The notes below the pieces were generated by a model. The model ran no database searches. It worked only from the letters and a program-made list of their open reading frames with translations, and was not told the DNA's origin. From positions 958,284-1,014,613 of the forward strand of contig BFEA01000457.1 of assembly GCA_003427395.1 (NCBI GenBank): a stretch of 56,330 bases of DNA, in the 5' to 3' direction. The DNA is from Chara braunii (Eukaryota > Streptophyta > Charophyceae > Charales > Characeae). This document shows, piece after piece, positions 10,686-22,815 of the stretch (positions are counted from its first letter, which is position 1; each line of letters starts with the position of its first letter). A program made the position numbers and the translations under genes.

Positions 10686-11041
10686 GGATTTGTTGCTCTC
10701 ACTATGCGCTTCACAATCCCCACTAGCACTTGCCAGTCATCCGATCCGTCGAGATAAGCGTCCGGAATTACCGGCGCCGGGCGACCACCTCTCGGGTAGG
10801 TTTGATATCCTAGAGAATAGAAATATTTGTACCCGTAATCCCTCAGTTCCCCCCGCGAACAGCGGAAGTCGCCTATCGCCTTTTCCCAGCCACAAAGGAA
10901 GTCCTCTCCTTGATCTTGTCCCTCCTGCACATAGACACCTACATCAAAGTCCCCCGTCCACAGTCTAAAGGAGTAACACCACACGTCAACACTTCCGTGC
11001 GTACACACACTAATCCATTCTGGAACGGCTTCTAGGCTCAT
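10682..11041 (-). CDS. Unknown 119-aa protein, paralogue 2, element A
   Basis: Intact from ATG 11039-11041 to TGA 10682-10684, and the best preserved of the two tandem paralogues. Conserved blocks between copies are VDVWCY-F--WTG, YFYSLG--TYP, PDA/TY/FLDGSD and IVR. The upstream frame is in phase with this one across TAG 11066-11068 and a TGA, so fusion to the upstream ORF is possible. However, the matching MSL start in the paralogue supports this ATG. No signal peptide, membrane segment or known motif. Confidence 0.65.
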   Translation of the reverse strand: MSLEAVPEWISVCTHGSVDVWCYSFRLWTGDFDVGVYVQEGQDQGEDFLCGWEKAIGDFRCSRGELRDYGYKYFYSLGYQTYPRGGRPAPVIPDAYLDGSDDWQVLVGIVKRIVRATNP

Positions 11042-11065
11042 ACAGTATAATCAAGGGAAAATCCC

Positions 11066-12193
11066 CTAATTTCCTACTTCCTTTTGGACACTCGAGAGAC
11101 CACCTCTATCCCGCGAGGAAGAGAAGCCTGTGAGCTCAGAAGGATCAAATGGACCAGAGAAGGAGCGCCGTCTCACTTGGCTACCTTCCTGTCCTCCCCC
11201 GCTGAGAGACTCGTCCCCACTCCCGGCCTAGAGACTAGCCGCGCACACAGGTTATCCCCGAGGAAGGGTGGCAACCCCCTCCCAGGAGTCGGACCGAAGT
11301 CACACACCCGGGCCCTATGTCCCCCACTGAACCGACCTCTAGTCATAGGTTAGCCTATCCAGTACCACGCCTCTACTCGGCCCACCTCAAGCGTGGAATT
11401 ACCCGGGTCTCAGGACAAGATCCACCTACGTATCATAAATCACTAGCCTATCTACTCCCTCCCCATTCTCCTCATCGTGAACTCTTCACACTTCGTTCCC
11501 TTCTAAGCCTTCTTCCTTTTCCGTCTCCTGCTACCTCGTTTCTCTCTTGGAATCACCGAAAAATCGGGGAGTCTGAAAAAATGGTGTAGGAAGAGTGGAG
11601 TTTTTGGGAGAGTCTCTCAGGTTAGGTAGATAAGTACACGTACCTTGAGTCTTCAATATTCGTTATCGTAGTCCCAATAGTCCCCCGGATCCGAGTCCGA
11701 GAAATCGGCTAGACACCGGTCCACCCACGAGTAGGCCTCCGATCCCTCGTTCAAGGTCCCCCAAGTACCCCCCTCTCCCCTATCGCCCTCGCTAAGATGG
11801 GTAGGTGTGCCTCTCTCTCCCCCTTCCCCCTGGTACCCGTAACACCACTCCCCTCTCCCCCAAGTCCCGAACTGGTCCCGTTCTAGGGTCCCGTTCCCTT
11901 GCTGGAGTAGGAACCGTCGTCAGTCCTCGTGGCTCGAGAATCGAAGGCCCTAACCCCTCTCTAGACACACTTTCTCCTGCGGGACTTTGCCCCCGGGTAG
12001 GTGCCCCCTACAACCCGTGTGGATCAAGAACACTTGGCGACCCCCTCGGGTCCCAAATAGACAGCGCCCCCAGACCCTCTCGGACCCCTCTCTCCTCTCT
12101 CTCTCTTTCCCTCTCTCCCCCTCGAGCAGACCCCCTTACACTATTTTCCCGGACAGTTCTTCTCCCTCCCCTTTCGCTGTTCTTCACCCTCAT
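11066..12193 (-). pseudogene. Unknown intron-containing ORF at 5' end of element A coding array
   Basis: Downstream part: exon 2 (11572-11066) is a hydrophilic, Gly/Ser/Arg/Glu-rich frame broken by about ten TAG/TGA/TAA codons, all explainable by transitions. Upstream part: exon 1, ending at 11644, has a Gly/Trp/Tyr/Asp-rich stretch (FGTWGRGEWCYGYQ ... GDYWDYDNEY). A 71-nt intron (11643-11573) joins them in phase. An ATG at 12191-12193 opens an Arg/Glu-rich frame, but it is one register off the frame entering exon 1's end, so either a frameshift lies near 11.9-12.0 kb or the true start is elsewhere. By position this could be a gag substitute, but there is no CCHC knuckle. Function unknown. 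Confidence 0.4.
11573..11643 (-). other. Predicted 71-nt spliceosomal intron, phase 0
   Basis: On the minus strand the junction reads CAAG|GTACGT at the 5' side and CACCATTTTTTCAG|AC at the 3' side, with CTACCTAACC as a plausible branch region. The coding frame on each side ends and starts on whole codons and keeps the same composition, while the interval itself breaks the frame. Confidence 0.6.
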
Positions 12194-13200
12194 TCAGACC
12201 CTTCAGGCAAACTGTGTTCCCCCTAATTTTGAAAACTTTTAGAAATAAACAGGCGCAAACCAAGCACACAAAGTGAAGATGACAGACCTGGTTTACCCCT
12301 CGAAGGCCGGAAGCGAGAGCCGAGATCGCAAGCGGGCCGGAGCGGACCTGCAAAAAGAATCAAGAAGACAAGCCCCAACACCCGAAGCCCCTCGCACCCG
12401 ACAAGACCAACAACCAACCCCTCCCCAAAAAAACTCTCGCCAATGCCTATTGAGAAGAACCGCGTAGAACCCGATGAAGACCACCTTGAAGCCGTGTGCC
12501 GAAGGACTTGATGCTGAAAAAATGCAGAATGTACCAAACTCTCACTACCGCTGCCTGTCACGCTGGTCCTCCCCCTAGCACCGAGTCCCTTGAGTCGGTC
12601 GCGGCCGCAAAAGAAATGCTCATCCCCGGCAACGGTGCCACTTTGTCGGGCAAGCCTTCCCTCTCACTCTCTCTTATGGGGGGGGGGCGCACCGCTACTC
12701 TTCGGGTCACCTGTGAAGGCCCCCGTCCGCCCTACTAGCGGCTCCTACCCGGCCGCGGCTAGATACAGGGCTCGATACCTGGTCTCGAGTGGGCAACTGC
12801 GAAGATGTAGCGACCAACGCTCTCCGAGCCCCACGGCGATAGCAGGTGGGAGAAAGACAGAGTAAGGAAAGAGGACCCTAAACCCAATCGAGTAGAGGGG
12901 ATCTCAGAGTGGCTCCTATCTGAGCCAAAGCAGATTCGGCTGCGATTGAACCTGCCGCCTACAGAACGAGGCTCGAAGGAAAAGGGATACTCTCATTCTC
13001 GATCAAACAGAATTGCGCCACTCTAGTTAAGGTTGAACCCACTGCTAACCAGAGCGGCTCTTAGCTGGTCTGAGCTCGAGAGGAAAAAAAGCAAGCACTT
13101 TGAGCAGCAGACTGACCCATCCCCAAACAGCACATGTATGCCCGAGCCACCTCTGTCATTTTTGTCATAACCGGGGTGTTCTCCGGCGGGGCCGGGCACC
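12194..13200. other. 5' internal leader of element A, no gene recognised
   Basis: This ~1 kb lies between the coding array and the 5' LTR, where the primer-binding site and leader RNA would be. I find no convincing ORF on the minus strand. On the plus strand a short frame at 12273-12467 (Arg/Gln/Pro-rich) and an adjacent out-of-register one look vaguely gag-like but are too short to call. I could not identify a tRNA primer-binding site with confidence. Confidence 0.4.
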
Positions 13201-14584
13201 AGCGGAAAATATGCACCTTGAGTCAAGAACCGAACAGTGGCGAAAGCGGAGATAAGTTCTTCGAGTCTAGGGCCGACCGGTGGCAAAACAGGAATAAGCA
13301 CTATGATCCTGGGGCCGAACTGTGGCAAAAACAGAAATAAGCACTTTGAGTCGAGGGCCGAACTGTGTGAAAACAGAAACTAGCACTTCTAGTTGAGGAC
13401 CGAACTGTGGGAAAACAAAAACAAGCACTTTGAGTTGAGGGCTGAACGGAGGCAAGAACACTTTGAGCCAGGGACCGAACTGTGGCAGAAACAGAAATGA
13501 GCACTTTGAGTTGAGGACCGAACTTTGGGAAAACAAAAACAAGCACTTTGAGTTGAGGACCGAACTGTGGGAAAACAAAAACAATCACTTTGAGTTGAGG
13601 GTCGAACGGAGGCAAGAACACATTGAGCCAGGGACCGAACTCGGGCAATCAGAAAAAAGCGCCTGGTCTTGTACCAGCGAGCTCGAAAACAGAAGTTAGC
13701 TCCTGGTCGAGTAATGTCACCTCAAGCGAACTGCGATCGGCACTTAGCCCAGTCTATGGAACTTGAAACAACAAGCTTGAAAACAGACACAATCACCTGG
13801 TCTCGTATCAGCGAGCCTTAACCCGGCGATCGGCAATTGGACCGGCCTACGGTACTCGAAACAGCCAGCTCAAACACCTCAAATAAAGAGAAGACTGCGC
13901 CTGGCCTTGTACCGGCGTGCTCGAAAACAAAAATTTGTTCCAGGTCTTGCCCTAACACCTCGAGCCTACTGCGATCTGCACTTAACCCAGTCTATGGAAC
14001 TTGAAACAGCAAGCCTGAAACCGGACACAATCACCTGGTCTCGTATCAGTGAGCTCTAACCCGGCGATCGGCACTCGGTCCCGCCCACGGTACTCGAAAC
14101 AGCCAGCTCGAACACCTCGAACAAAGAGAAGACTGCGCTTGGCCTTGTACCGGCGTGCTTCGAAAACAGAAATTTGTTACAGGTCTTGCCATAACACCTC
14201 GAGCTTACTGCGATTTGCACTTAACCCAGTCTATGGAACTTGAAACAGCAAGCCTGAAACAGGACACGATCACCTGGTCTCGTATCAGCGAGCTCTAACC
14301 CGGCGATCGGCACTCGGTCCCACCTACGGTACTCGAAACGGCCAGCTCGAACACCTCGAACAAGGAGAAGACTGCACCTGGCCTTGTACCAGCGTGCTTG
14401 AAAACAAAAATATGTTCCTGGTCATGCCACTGCGAGTTCTAACCCGTCGCGTACACCTCGAGCGAGAGGAGCTCGTGGAATAGACTCGGCTCATGAGCGG
14501 GGCGAACCGGTCAGTCGAGCGCCCAACTTACTCCCTCGCTGTTTTCTCTCTTCCTCCCCCCCTCGCTCTCTCTCTCTCTTCCTC

Positions 14585-14651
<67 letters not shown>

Positions 14652-17157
14652 CGATCGATCGCTAGCTCGCGAGACTTCTATTTTCGTCCCTCACAAAGCC
14701 AACCGCGAGTCCCCCGGCTCCCTATTTGCCGAACTCGGACTTGGACTCGTTCTCCGTGCGCGCCCACCCCCTCATGGCGACCGTCCGGTGTCCAGAGCGC
14801 GCCCTAGGCTTGCCCGCCGGTAGCAGCTTTCTGCCGGTTGCTTGTTGTTGGCGCCACACTGAGTTCCCTCCCTTCCAGCGACGCGGGTTCTCTTTGCATG
14901 ATACGTGCTCCCCGTGCTCCCTTGACCTTTTCTGCCTTCTAGGGAGCGAAGCAGGTCGGCGAGGTATGGAAGGCCGAGGCCGACGGGAAGCGGCCTCCTC
15001 AGTTGCTCTGCCTCTCTCTCTCTCCCCCTCTCTCTATCTCTCTCTCCCTCTCTCTCTTTCTCTCTCGCTCTCTCCCTCTTTCTCTCTCACTTTCTTCCTC
15101 TTTCTCTCTCGTTTTCTCCCTCTCTCCCTCTCTAACTCTCTCTCTCTCTCCCCGGATGTGAGACAGCTCCGTCCACTGCATGCGGTGGCCTCGCCCCCTT
15201 CGTGCGCCCAGACCGTACGCCCTGCCTCCGTTCCTTCTCGAAACCGAGCGCGGAGCAACTGGCTCCCTTCGCGCACCCGCGAGGGTGCCGACGTACGCTC
15301 CAAAAGACTCTCCGCCCTCTCTTCAAACCCCCCCAGCCATCGCCGAGAGCAGGCGGAGACTCCACCAACTTAGTATGCCAGTGCTCTTCGTGCGTTCTCG
15401 CGTGCGAACCCGCGCTAGTGCGTTCGTGCGTGCGTTCGTGCATGTGTTCATGCGTACGTTCGCGCGACCTTCGTGCGTTCCTCCCTGTTTTCCTCAAATC
15501 CCCTCCCTCTTATACTCCTCGCTCCATGTATGGTCTTCGCCTCCCCCCTTCCCGCTTTGCCAACTCCGTCCTCCTCTATCTGACTTAGCGGGAATTCCGA
15601 AAATTTCGTTGTCCGCTGCCTGACTCAGCGGGAATCGCCTCCCATTGCCTTTTTCTTCTCGGATCCTCCCTCTCGCGTGGAGCCCTATTGCGATACTTGC
15701 GTTCCTTATTCTCTGGCCAATCTTAGACCCTGCCGAGGATCGGGCGCATGTTTCCCACACCTCCCCCGAGCATGGTAACCATTTACCTTTGCTCAATCGA
15801 TTTCTTTTTCCTCTTTGACCCACCTTCCCTTTGGCCCTACCAATCCTGGCNCACCGTCCTTGCTACGCAATGTGCGAGGCATTCTTCTTCTTCACCCGCC
15901 TCATTTTTCCCGCCTTCGTGCCAGCCAAATCCCGCGACTTCCATCCGCTCTTCCTCGTGCTTTGTCATTTAGCAAGAAAGGAGCGCTTACGCACTCGTAC
16001 CCAACCGTTTTTCCGCCCAATTTTTTTGATTCCCGCCTTTCGCAAGCCCCATTCGCACGATCCTCGTTAACCTCGGTTTTTAACCAATAGCTAAACCCCA
16101 TCGCCCTTCCTCCGGATCCCAATCTCCTCCTTCTAATATCAGTTGGCAGGAAACACCTGGCGCTCTTTCTCTTGGTTCTTCAGCTCTTTGACAGTCGGTT
16201 GGCTTCTCTCATCCGTCGAGGTCTCCCCACCTTCCCCGCCTACCCGCACTAGGTCCCTCTCCTGCTCTGGATACATGTCTCTCCTATTTTTCCGATTGCC
16301 GTCGTCCTTCTCCTCTTGCGACCCCCGCCTTCCCTCTCAAACTTAAACCACCGTGGGTCTATCCTCGGACCTAATTTTTTTTTTGCCAAAATACTGTTTA
16401 AAAAAAACCTGGGGCGCGCACGCCCCTGGCTTCTTGGTAGTTGGCTGGCTCTCCGTATCCCTGTCGGAGCCCCCCCCCTTCTCTCTTCGTTGTTTGCTCC
16501 CCGTATCCTCAAGTGCGCTCCCTCCCTCTCCAAAAATCTCTTCATTCTCCCTACAGAGATTCTCACTCAACCTTATTTCCTGCTTCTCAATTTATTTTTT
16601 TTCGGTGTCGAGCCTGGCGGCCCCTGGAGAAGCCCCGTCTAGTTTCTCTCAGGCCGGGAGCCCAAGGTTCCCGCACCCGGCCCATCATGTCGACTCGAAT
16701 CAGACCTCCTCGCACTTGTCAGCCCCGAGAGACACCATCGAGCACCCCGTACCGTTTTGACCGGCCCTCTGTTCGTGGAATAAGATTTCTTCGTTGGTTG
16801 ATTGCCACCTGTTCGTGATTACCCTTCCGTCTCTCTCCCATCGTGGCCTCGCCAATATCGGCCAAGCACCTTCCACCTCCGCGACTAAGTAGGCCTTGCA
16901 TTTAGGATCTGCAACCGGTTCTTGCCTTAATTTGGGGATACTCAAAATTTGCCGATCCCCTCGGGGTCGAGGCCTTTTTCCCGACTCCTCTCCTCGAATG
17001 TGCCCCCAAATTTTTCCAGGATCCATACCCTCTTTATCCTTCTTGATCGCCGCGTCAAAACTTCGGATTCTCCGTTCATTCTCCTTGGCTGAGACCAGTG
17101 CAGCTCAGCAACTTCTTTAAGTTATTCCCATGTTCCCTTCCACTATCCGCCCCAACG
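13200..17157 (-). repeat. 5' LTR of element A
   Basis: Direct repeat of 1-3621 (offset about 13.46-13.54 kb). It contains the ~45-bp minisatellite (13200-13640), three ~240-bp units (13785-14420), a pure CT run (about 14587-14648) and pyrimidine tracts (15008-15155). The left edge is blurred by the minisatellite. The right edge at about 17157 is abrupt: the next base belongs to the satellite array. No target-site duplication can be tested because the left LTR runs off the window. Divergence from the other copy (scattered substitutions and small indels) suggests an old insertion. Confidence 0.75.
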
Positions 17158-20100
17158 TCCTTAAGGTTTCGTTGAAATTCACACTTCTTTTTCTTCTTCG
17201 AAAACTTAGTCATTCTTAGGTGGTCGAAATTCACCCCCGTTCAGGCTTCGCTTAAGATTACACTTCTTTCTCTTTTTTTTCTTCTTCGGGAACTTAGCCG
17301 TTACACTTCATTTCCTTTTTTTTCTTCTTTTGGAACTTAGTCGTTCTTAGGGGGTTTGCCACCCACCAACCCTCCCCAGGGCATCGCCGAAGATTACACA
17401 CACCTATTCTTTTTCTTTTTTTCTTCCTCGGGAACTTAACCGTTCTTAGGGGGTGTCCCACCCTTCAACCCTCCCCAAGGCTTCGCCGAAGATTACACTT
17501 GTTTTTCTTCTTTTTCTTCTTTGGGAACTCGGTCGTTTTTAGGGGGTCTGCCACCCACCAACCCTCCCAGGGCTTCGACGAAGATTACGCTTATTTTTCT
17601 TCTTTTTCTTATTTGAGAACTTAGTCGTTTTTAGGGCGTCTTCCACCCACCAACTCTCCCAGGGCTTCGCCGAAAATTACACTTATTTTTCTTCTTTTTC
17701 TTTCTAGAGAAACTTAGCAGTTCTTAGGGGGTCTGCCACCCCCCAACCTCCCCACTACTTCGCCGAAGATTACACTTGATTTTTTTTTTTTCGTCTTCGG
17801 GAACTTAGCCGTTTTTACAGGGTCTGCCACCCACCAACGCTCCTCAAAGCTTCGTCGAAGATTACATTTATTTTGTTTCCTTTTCTTCGGCAGGAACTAA
17901 GTCGTTCTTGGAGGTCTCCAACCCTCCAACCCTCCTTGGGCTTCGCAGGAGAGTACACTTTTTTTTTTTTTTTTTTTCTTAAGGAACTCGGTCGTTCTTA
18001 GGTGGTCTGCCACCCACCTACCCTCCTAGGGCTTCACCGAAGATTACACTCCTTTTTTTTATTTTTCTTCTTTGGGAACTTGACCGTTTTTTTTTTGTCT
18101 CTCACCTACCAACCCTCCCCAAGGCTTCGTCGAAGTTTACACTTATTTTTCTTATTTTTTTTCTTTGGGAACCCGCCAACCCTCCCAAGGGTTTCACCGA
18201 AGAATACACTTATTTTTCTTATTTTTCTTCTTCGGAAACTTAGTCGTGTTTTTTAGGTCTCCCACCCACTAACCTTCCCGAGGGCTTCGCCGAAGATTAC
18301 TGTTATTTTTATTATTTTTCTTCCTCTGGAATTCAGCCGTATTTTTTAGGTCTCCCACCCATCAATCCTCCCCAAGGCTTTGACCAAGATTACACTTATT
18401 TTCTTTTTTTTCTTCTACGGGAACTTAGCCGTTTTTGTGGGGTCTCCCACCTAGTAACCCTCCTCACGGCTTCGCCGAAGATTACACTTATTTTTTTTAT
18501 TTTTCTTCTTCGGGAAGTTAACCGTTTTTAGGAGGTCTGCCACCCACCAACCCTCCCCAAGGCTTCGTCGAAGATTACACTTATTTTTTTTATTTTATTT
18601 TTTTGGGAACTTAGCCGTTTTTAGGGGGTATGCCACCCACCAACGCTCCGCCTTTTCTTAGGGAACTTAACCGTTTTTAGGACCGTTCACTTATTAACTT
18701 CCTTGAGACTTCGCCGAAAATCGCACTTTTTTATTATATTTTATTTTCTTCGGGAACTTAAGCCTTCTTGTGGGCGGTGACTTATCTACACTTCTCTTTC
18801 TTCTTCAAAAAGTTAGTTATTCTTAGGCGGTCGAAAATCATCCCCAGGGCTTCGTCGAAGATTACACTTCTTTGTTTTTTTCTTATTCTTTGGGAACATT
18901 GTCGTTACACTTCTTTTTCTTCTTTTTCTTCTTTCGGAACCTAGTCATTCTTAGGGGGTTTGCCACTCATCAACCCTCCCCGGGCATCGTCGAAGATTAC
19001 ATTTTTTTTCCTTTTTTTTTTTCTTTCGAAATTTAGCCGTTCTTAGGTGGTTTGACACCCACCAACCCTCCCAGGGCATCGTCGAAGATTACACTTATTT
19101 TTCTTATTTTTCTTCCTCGATAACTTAGCCGTTCTTAGGGGGTCTCCCACCCACCAACCCTCCTCAAGGCTTCGCCGAAAATTACATTTGTTTTTCTTCT
19201 TTTTCTTATTTGGAAACTCGACCGTTTTTAGGGGGTCTGCCACACACGAACCCTCGAAGGGCTTCGCCGAAGATTACACTTATTTTTCTTTTTTTTCTTC
19301 TTTGGGAACTTAGTCGTTTTTAGGGGTTTTCCCACCCACCAACTGTCCCAGGGCTTCGCCGAAGATTACACTTATTTTTCTTTTTTTCCTTCCTCGGGAA
19401 CTTAGCAGTTCTTAGGGGGTCTGCCACCCACCAACATCCCCACGGCTTCACCGAAGGTTACACTTATTTTTTGTTTTTTTCTTCTTCGGGAACTTGGCCG
19501 TTTTAACGGGGCCTGCCACCCACCAACGCTCCTAGGGCTTCGTCAAAGATTACACTTATTTTTCTTCCTTTTCTTCCGCGGGAACTCAGCCGTTCTTAGA
19601 GGTCTCCCACCCACCAACCCTCCCCAAGGCTTCGCCGAAGATGACACTGATTTTTTTTCTTTTTATTCTTCGGGAACTCGACCGTTTTTAGGTGGTCTGC
19701 CACCCACCAACCCTCCCACGGCTTCGCCGAAGATTACACTTCTTTTTCTATTTTTTCTTCTTTGGGATCTTCGCCGTTTTTTGGGGGTCTCCCACCTACC
19801 GACCCTCCCCAAGGCTTCGCCGAAGTCTACACTTATTGTTTTTCTTTTTCTTCTTTGGGACCTTAGCCGTTTTTAGGGGTCTGCCACCCGCCAGCCCTCC
19901 CAGGGTTTCGCCGAAGAATACACTTATTTTTCTTCTTTTTCTTTTTCGGGAACTTAACCGTGGTTTTTAGGTCTCCCACCCACTAACCTTCCGAGGGCTT
20001 CACCGAAGATTACACTTATTTTTCTTATTTTTCTTCCTCGGGAATTTTACCGTGTTTAGGGGGTCTCCCACCCATCAACCCTCCCGAGGGCTTCGTCGAA

Positions 20101-20264
20101 GATTACACTTATTTTCTTTTTTTTCTTCTACGGAAACTTAGTCATTTTTGTGGGTCTTCCCACCTACTAACCCTCCTCACGGCTTTGCCAAAGATTACAC
20201 TTATTTTTCTTTTTTTTCTTCTTCGGGAAGTTGACCGTTTTTAGGGGTCTGCCACCCACCAAGC
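17158..20264 (-). repeat. ~87-bp satellite array, first orientation
   Basis: About 35 head-to-tail diverged units. Each has the palindrome CTTCGCCGAAG, then GATTACACTTATTTTTCTT, a T/C-rich run, GGGAACTTAGCCGTTTTTAG and GGTCTGCCACCCACCAACCC. The reverse complement of this unit is the unit of the array at 50159-52745, so the two arrays are one satellite family in opposite orientation. The array begins exactly where the 5' LTR of element A stops. No gene in it; the short Phe/Leu-rich and Lys-rich frames follow the repeat. Confidence 0.9.
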
Positions 20265-21680
20265 CATGTGATCCCCTCATTAGTTGAGTACGACAACATG
20301 CACCTCCCGAGGGCTAGCATCCACCACCCTCTACTATGAAATGGACCTTCATTTTGGAAAAAAAAAATATTAAAAAAAAAAAGAAGAAAAAAAGTCATTC
20401 TTTGTTTCAGCGGTCGAGCTTCATTCGTTAGGGACATGAGTGAAATAATACAGGTCGTGGGTTAAAACCCTATGGAGGTCTGCGGTGCGCTTGTTGCTAT
20501 TAGTGGGGTTTAACAGACTCTAGTAGTCCCTCACACTAACTGCAACGAAAAAACAATAGGTGGAGGGCGGGGGGAAGGGCCAAGGGAGGTGATGAGGAAG
20601 GATGAGAGCAGGACAACAATGTTGATAACAGAAAGAGAACAAAACAAAAGCAAAATGACTCTTCTCTTGTCATCTTTTATCCCTGGACGTTCGTTATACA
20701 TGGAGAGGGAGCAGATCGTTATTGCTAGATGGATTAGGACTGCGTTAAAAGCGAGGTGATGGGGAAGGAGGAGAACATGATGGCAATGTTGATACCAGAA
20801 AGAGAACGAAACAAAAGCAAGATGATGCTTCTCTTGTGCTCTCTTATCCCTAGACACCCGTCACACATTCCTAGAATTAAATAATCATTCTAGAGTAAAA
20901 TTACATTCTAAAATTTAAATCTTCATTCCATCTTAAAAAATGTCATTCCAATTTTCAAATTTTTCGTCTTACTTGAAAACTTTCATTCCAAGAATGGGGT
21001 ATCCCTTCTTATTTGAACTGCATGCTAGAGATTTTTGTTGGAGCATATCGTTATTGCTAGATGGATTAAGACTGTGTTAAAAGCAAACCTGTCCCACTGC
21101 ATGTCTACATGCACATCCAAATGGTAGCTCTTCTCATCTTCCATTTAATCCAACTTGCTTGTCTCTAACAGAGACACCTGGAAAACATAGCTACCTTTTG
21201 AAATGAAGGGAATGCATGTTGCCCTCCCGGTACATGCATCCGTTTGATAGCAAGAGGTAGCTATGTTTCTGGGGGTCCCTTGTACAGGCTGAAGAATACA
21301 GGTAGGTTAGTAGGGGAAGTGAGAGAAAGGGAAAAAAAAGATGAAACTGATGACTGCATGTAATAGAAGGCCAAGTCCCGCAAGAGGGGCTTTTGACCTC
21401 GTTTCAAGTATGCACTGATTTTTGCCATCATCACAGAAATGACCGACCCCAGGCAACTCAAAATGATTTTATTTCTGTCATTGAGTTGTGTTTGGATTCA
21501 AACCATAGTATGTATTTCAACAATTCATGGGTGTATCAACTGACCTTGGTAGCATGTTCACACACCAAGATTTACAATAGAGCGGACCCTTGAAAGGAAA
21601 GCTCTCTCTCCACAGCAAAGGGTACGACTGTTTCCCAAGCAACGATACGAAATTGGAATAGCCACTAAGGATGAACCAGC
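20265..21680. other. Non-satellite spacer with short internal repeats, no gene
   Basis: No coding region is supported. A ~165-bp segment occurs twice (about 20585 and 20750; shared words gaaagagaac, aaacaaaagcaa, cttctcttgt). The word cgttattgctagatggatta recurs at about 20717 and 21049. Near 20455-20475 the sequence gtcgtgggttaaaaccc resembles an RNA polymerase III B box and may be the remnant of a tRNA-derived SINE, but no clear A box is seen. Confidence 0.5.
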
Positions 21681-21708
21681 TATGCTACACGTGCGTGTGA
21701 GCACGCTC

Positions 21709-21876
<168 letters not shown>

Positions 21877-22394
21877 CCAGGGGGCCAAAATGAAAAACAG
21901 GGAAAAGGCCTATAGGGGCATGTTGAAAATCAATTGTGCCTATGGAAAGTTGGCAACTATTGGTGTATTTTGAATAGTACTTGGATCCGTGCACGGTAGG
22001 GGTATTTTTAAAATATGATAAATCCATTGACATCAGAGGTATTTTCACTATTGTTTTTTGCTTTTTGTCAGAGTAACATTCCACTAAAACCACATATTTT
22101 TGGCATTTGGCATATATCTCATTTTTTGGGGTATCTCACAAGTTACCCAAAAACAAAGCGTAAGTTTCAAGAATAGCGTGTTCGAGGCAGTTTCACGGCA
22201 AAAAAAGTGGCGGAGCCCTTTTCGTTGCAAAACTACATCTGTCGCAGCTTTACATGTCTCGGTAGTTCCACAACAAAAATATTTGAGGGTTGGGTTTCGT
22301 TGAAAAAGTACAACTTTCGGACCCAGACAACATTTCCGCCGGAAAACTTTGAAAACACGTTATTTCTGCTATTACCCCAAAAAAGGAAGGGGAA

Positions 22395-22815
22395 ATCCAA
22401 CGGCCTAACTCAGTTGGTAAGGCTCGCAAGTGGCATTCAGGAGGTTGTGTGTTCAATCCCCACTAGCCTCATGTACCTTCCTGGGCATGCTTGGTGCCCG
22501 CCACCTAGAGATAAACCAATGGATCCCCCGATCGGCATTGAGCAGAGTCTGCTGATGTTCGTAGGGGAGGGGACTTGAGGGGAGGCACAGGGATTGGTCC
22601 TGTTGGCATGGTCCCTGATGCTACCGGCTGTCCCCTAGCCGGTATAGCACACCTGCAGGTCGGGAGCAGCCCCCGCATGCTCTCTCGTGAACACGGTTCT
22701 GGCTGCTACGGGGTTCCCTGCATGCCAACAATTAGTAGTGGTAGGTAGGTAGTGTGAGGTGAAATTGAGAGAAGAATATAGCTTTAAAAAAAAGAAAAAA
22801 AGGAAGGGAAAGAAA
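22395..22815 (+). mobile_element. tRNA-derived SINE-like element
   Basis: A tRNA-like head has an A-box-like CTAACTCAGTTGG (22405-22417) and a B-box-like GTGTTCAATCCC (about 22449-22460). It is followed by ~330 bp of unrelated body and an A-rich end (aaaaaaaagaaaaaaagg, about 22785-22805). This layout (internal Pol III promoter, body, A-rich tail) is that of tRNA-derived SINEs. It is not a functional tRNA gene because the stems do not close. A second genomic copy is needed to fix the ends. Confidence 0.5.

Noticed and set aside
12273-12561. Gag of element A on the plus strand
   Set aside because: Opposite strand to the element, two short out-of-register frames, no CCHC knuckle.
17158-20264. 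Regular ~87-bp repeats with a palindrome resembling a CRISPR array
   Set aside because: Whole units are similar, there are no unique spacers and no cas genes, and the context is eukaryotic. It is a satellite.
20531-20857. 108-codon hydrophobic minus-strand frame that could be a membrane protein
   Set aside because: It spans the two halves of a ~165-bp DNA repeat and its similarity is internal to the repeat. No support as a gene.
22400-22465. Functional tRNA gene
   Set aside because: A and B boxes are present, but acceptor and anticodon stems do not pair. SINE-like head instead.
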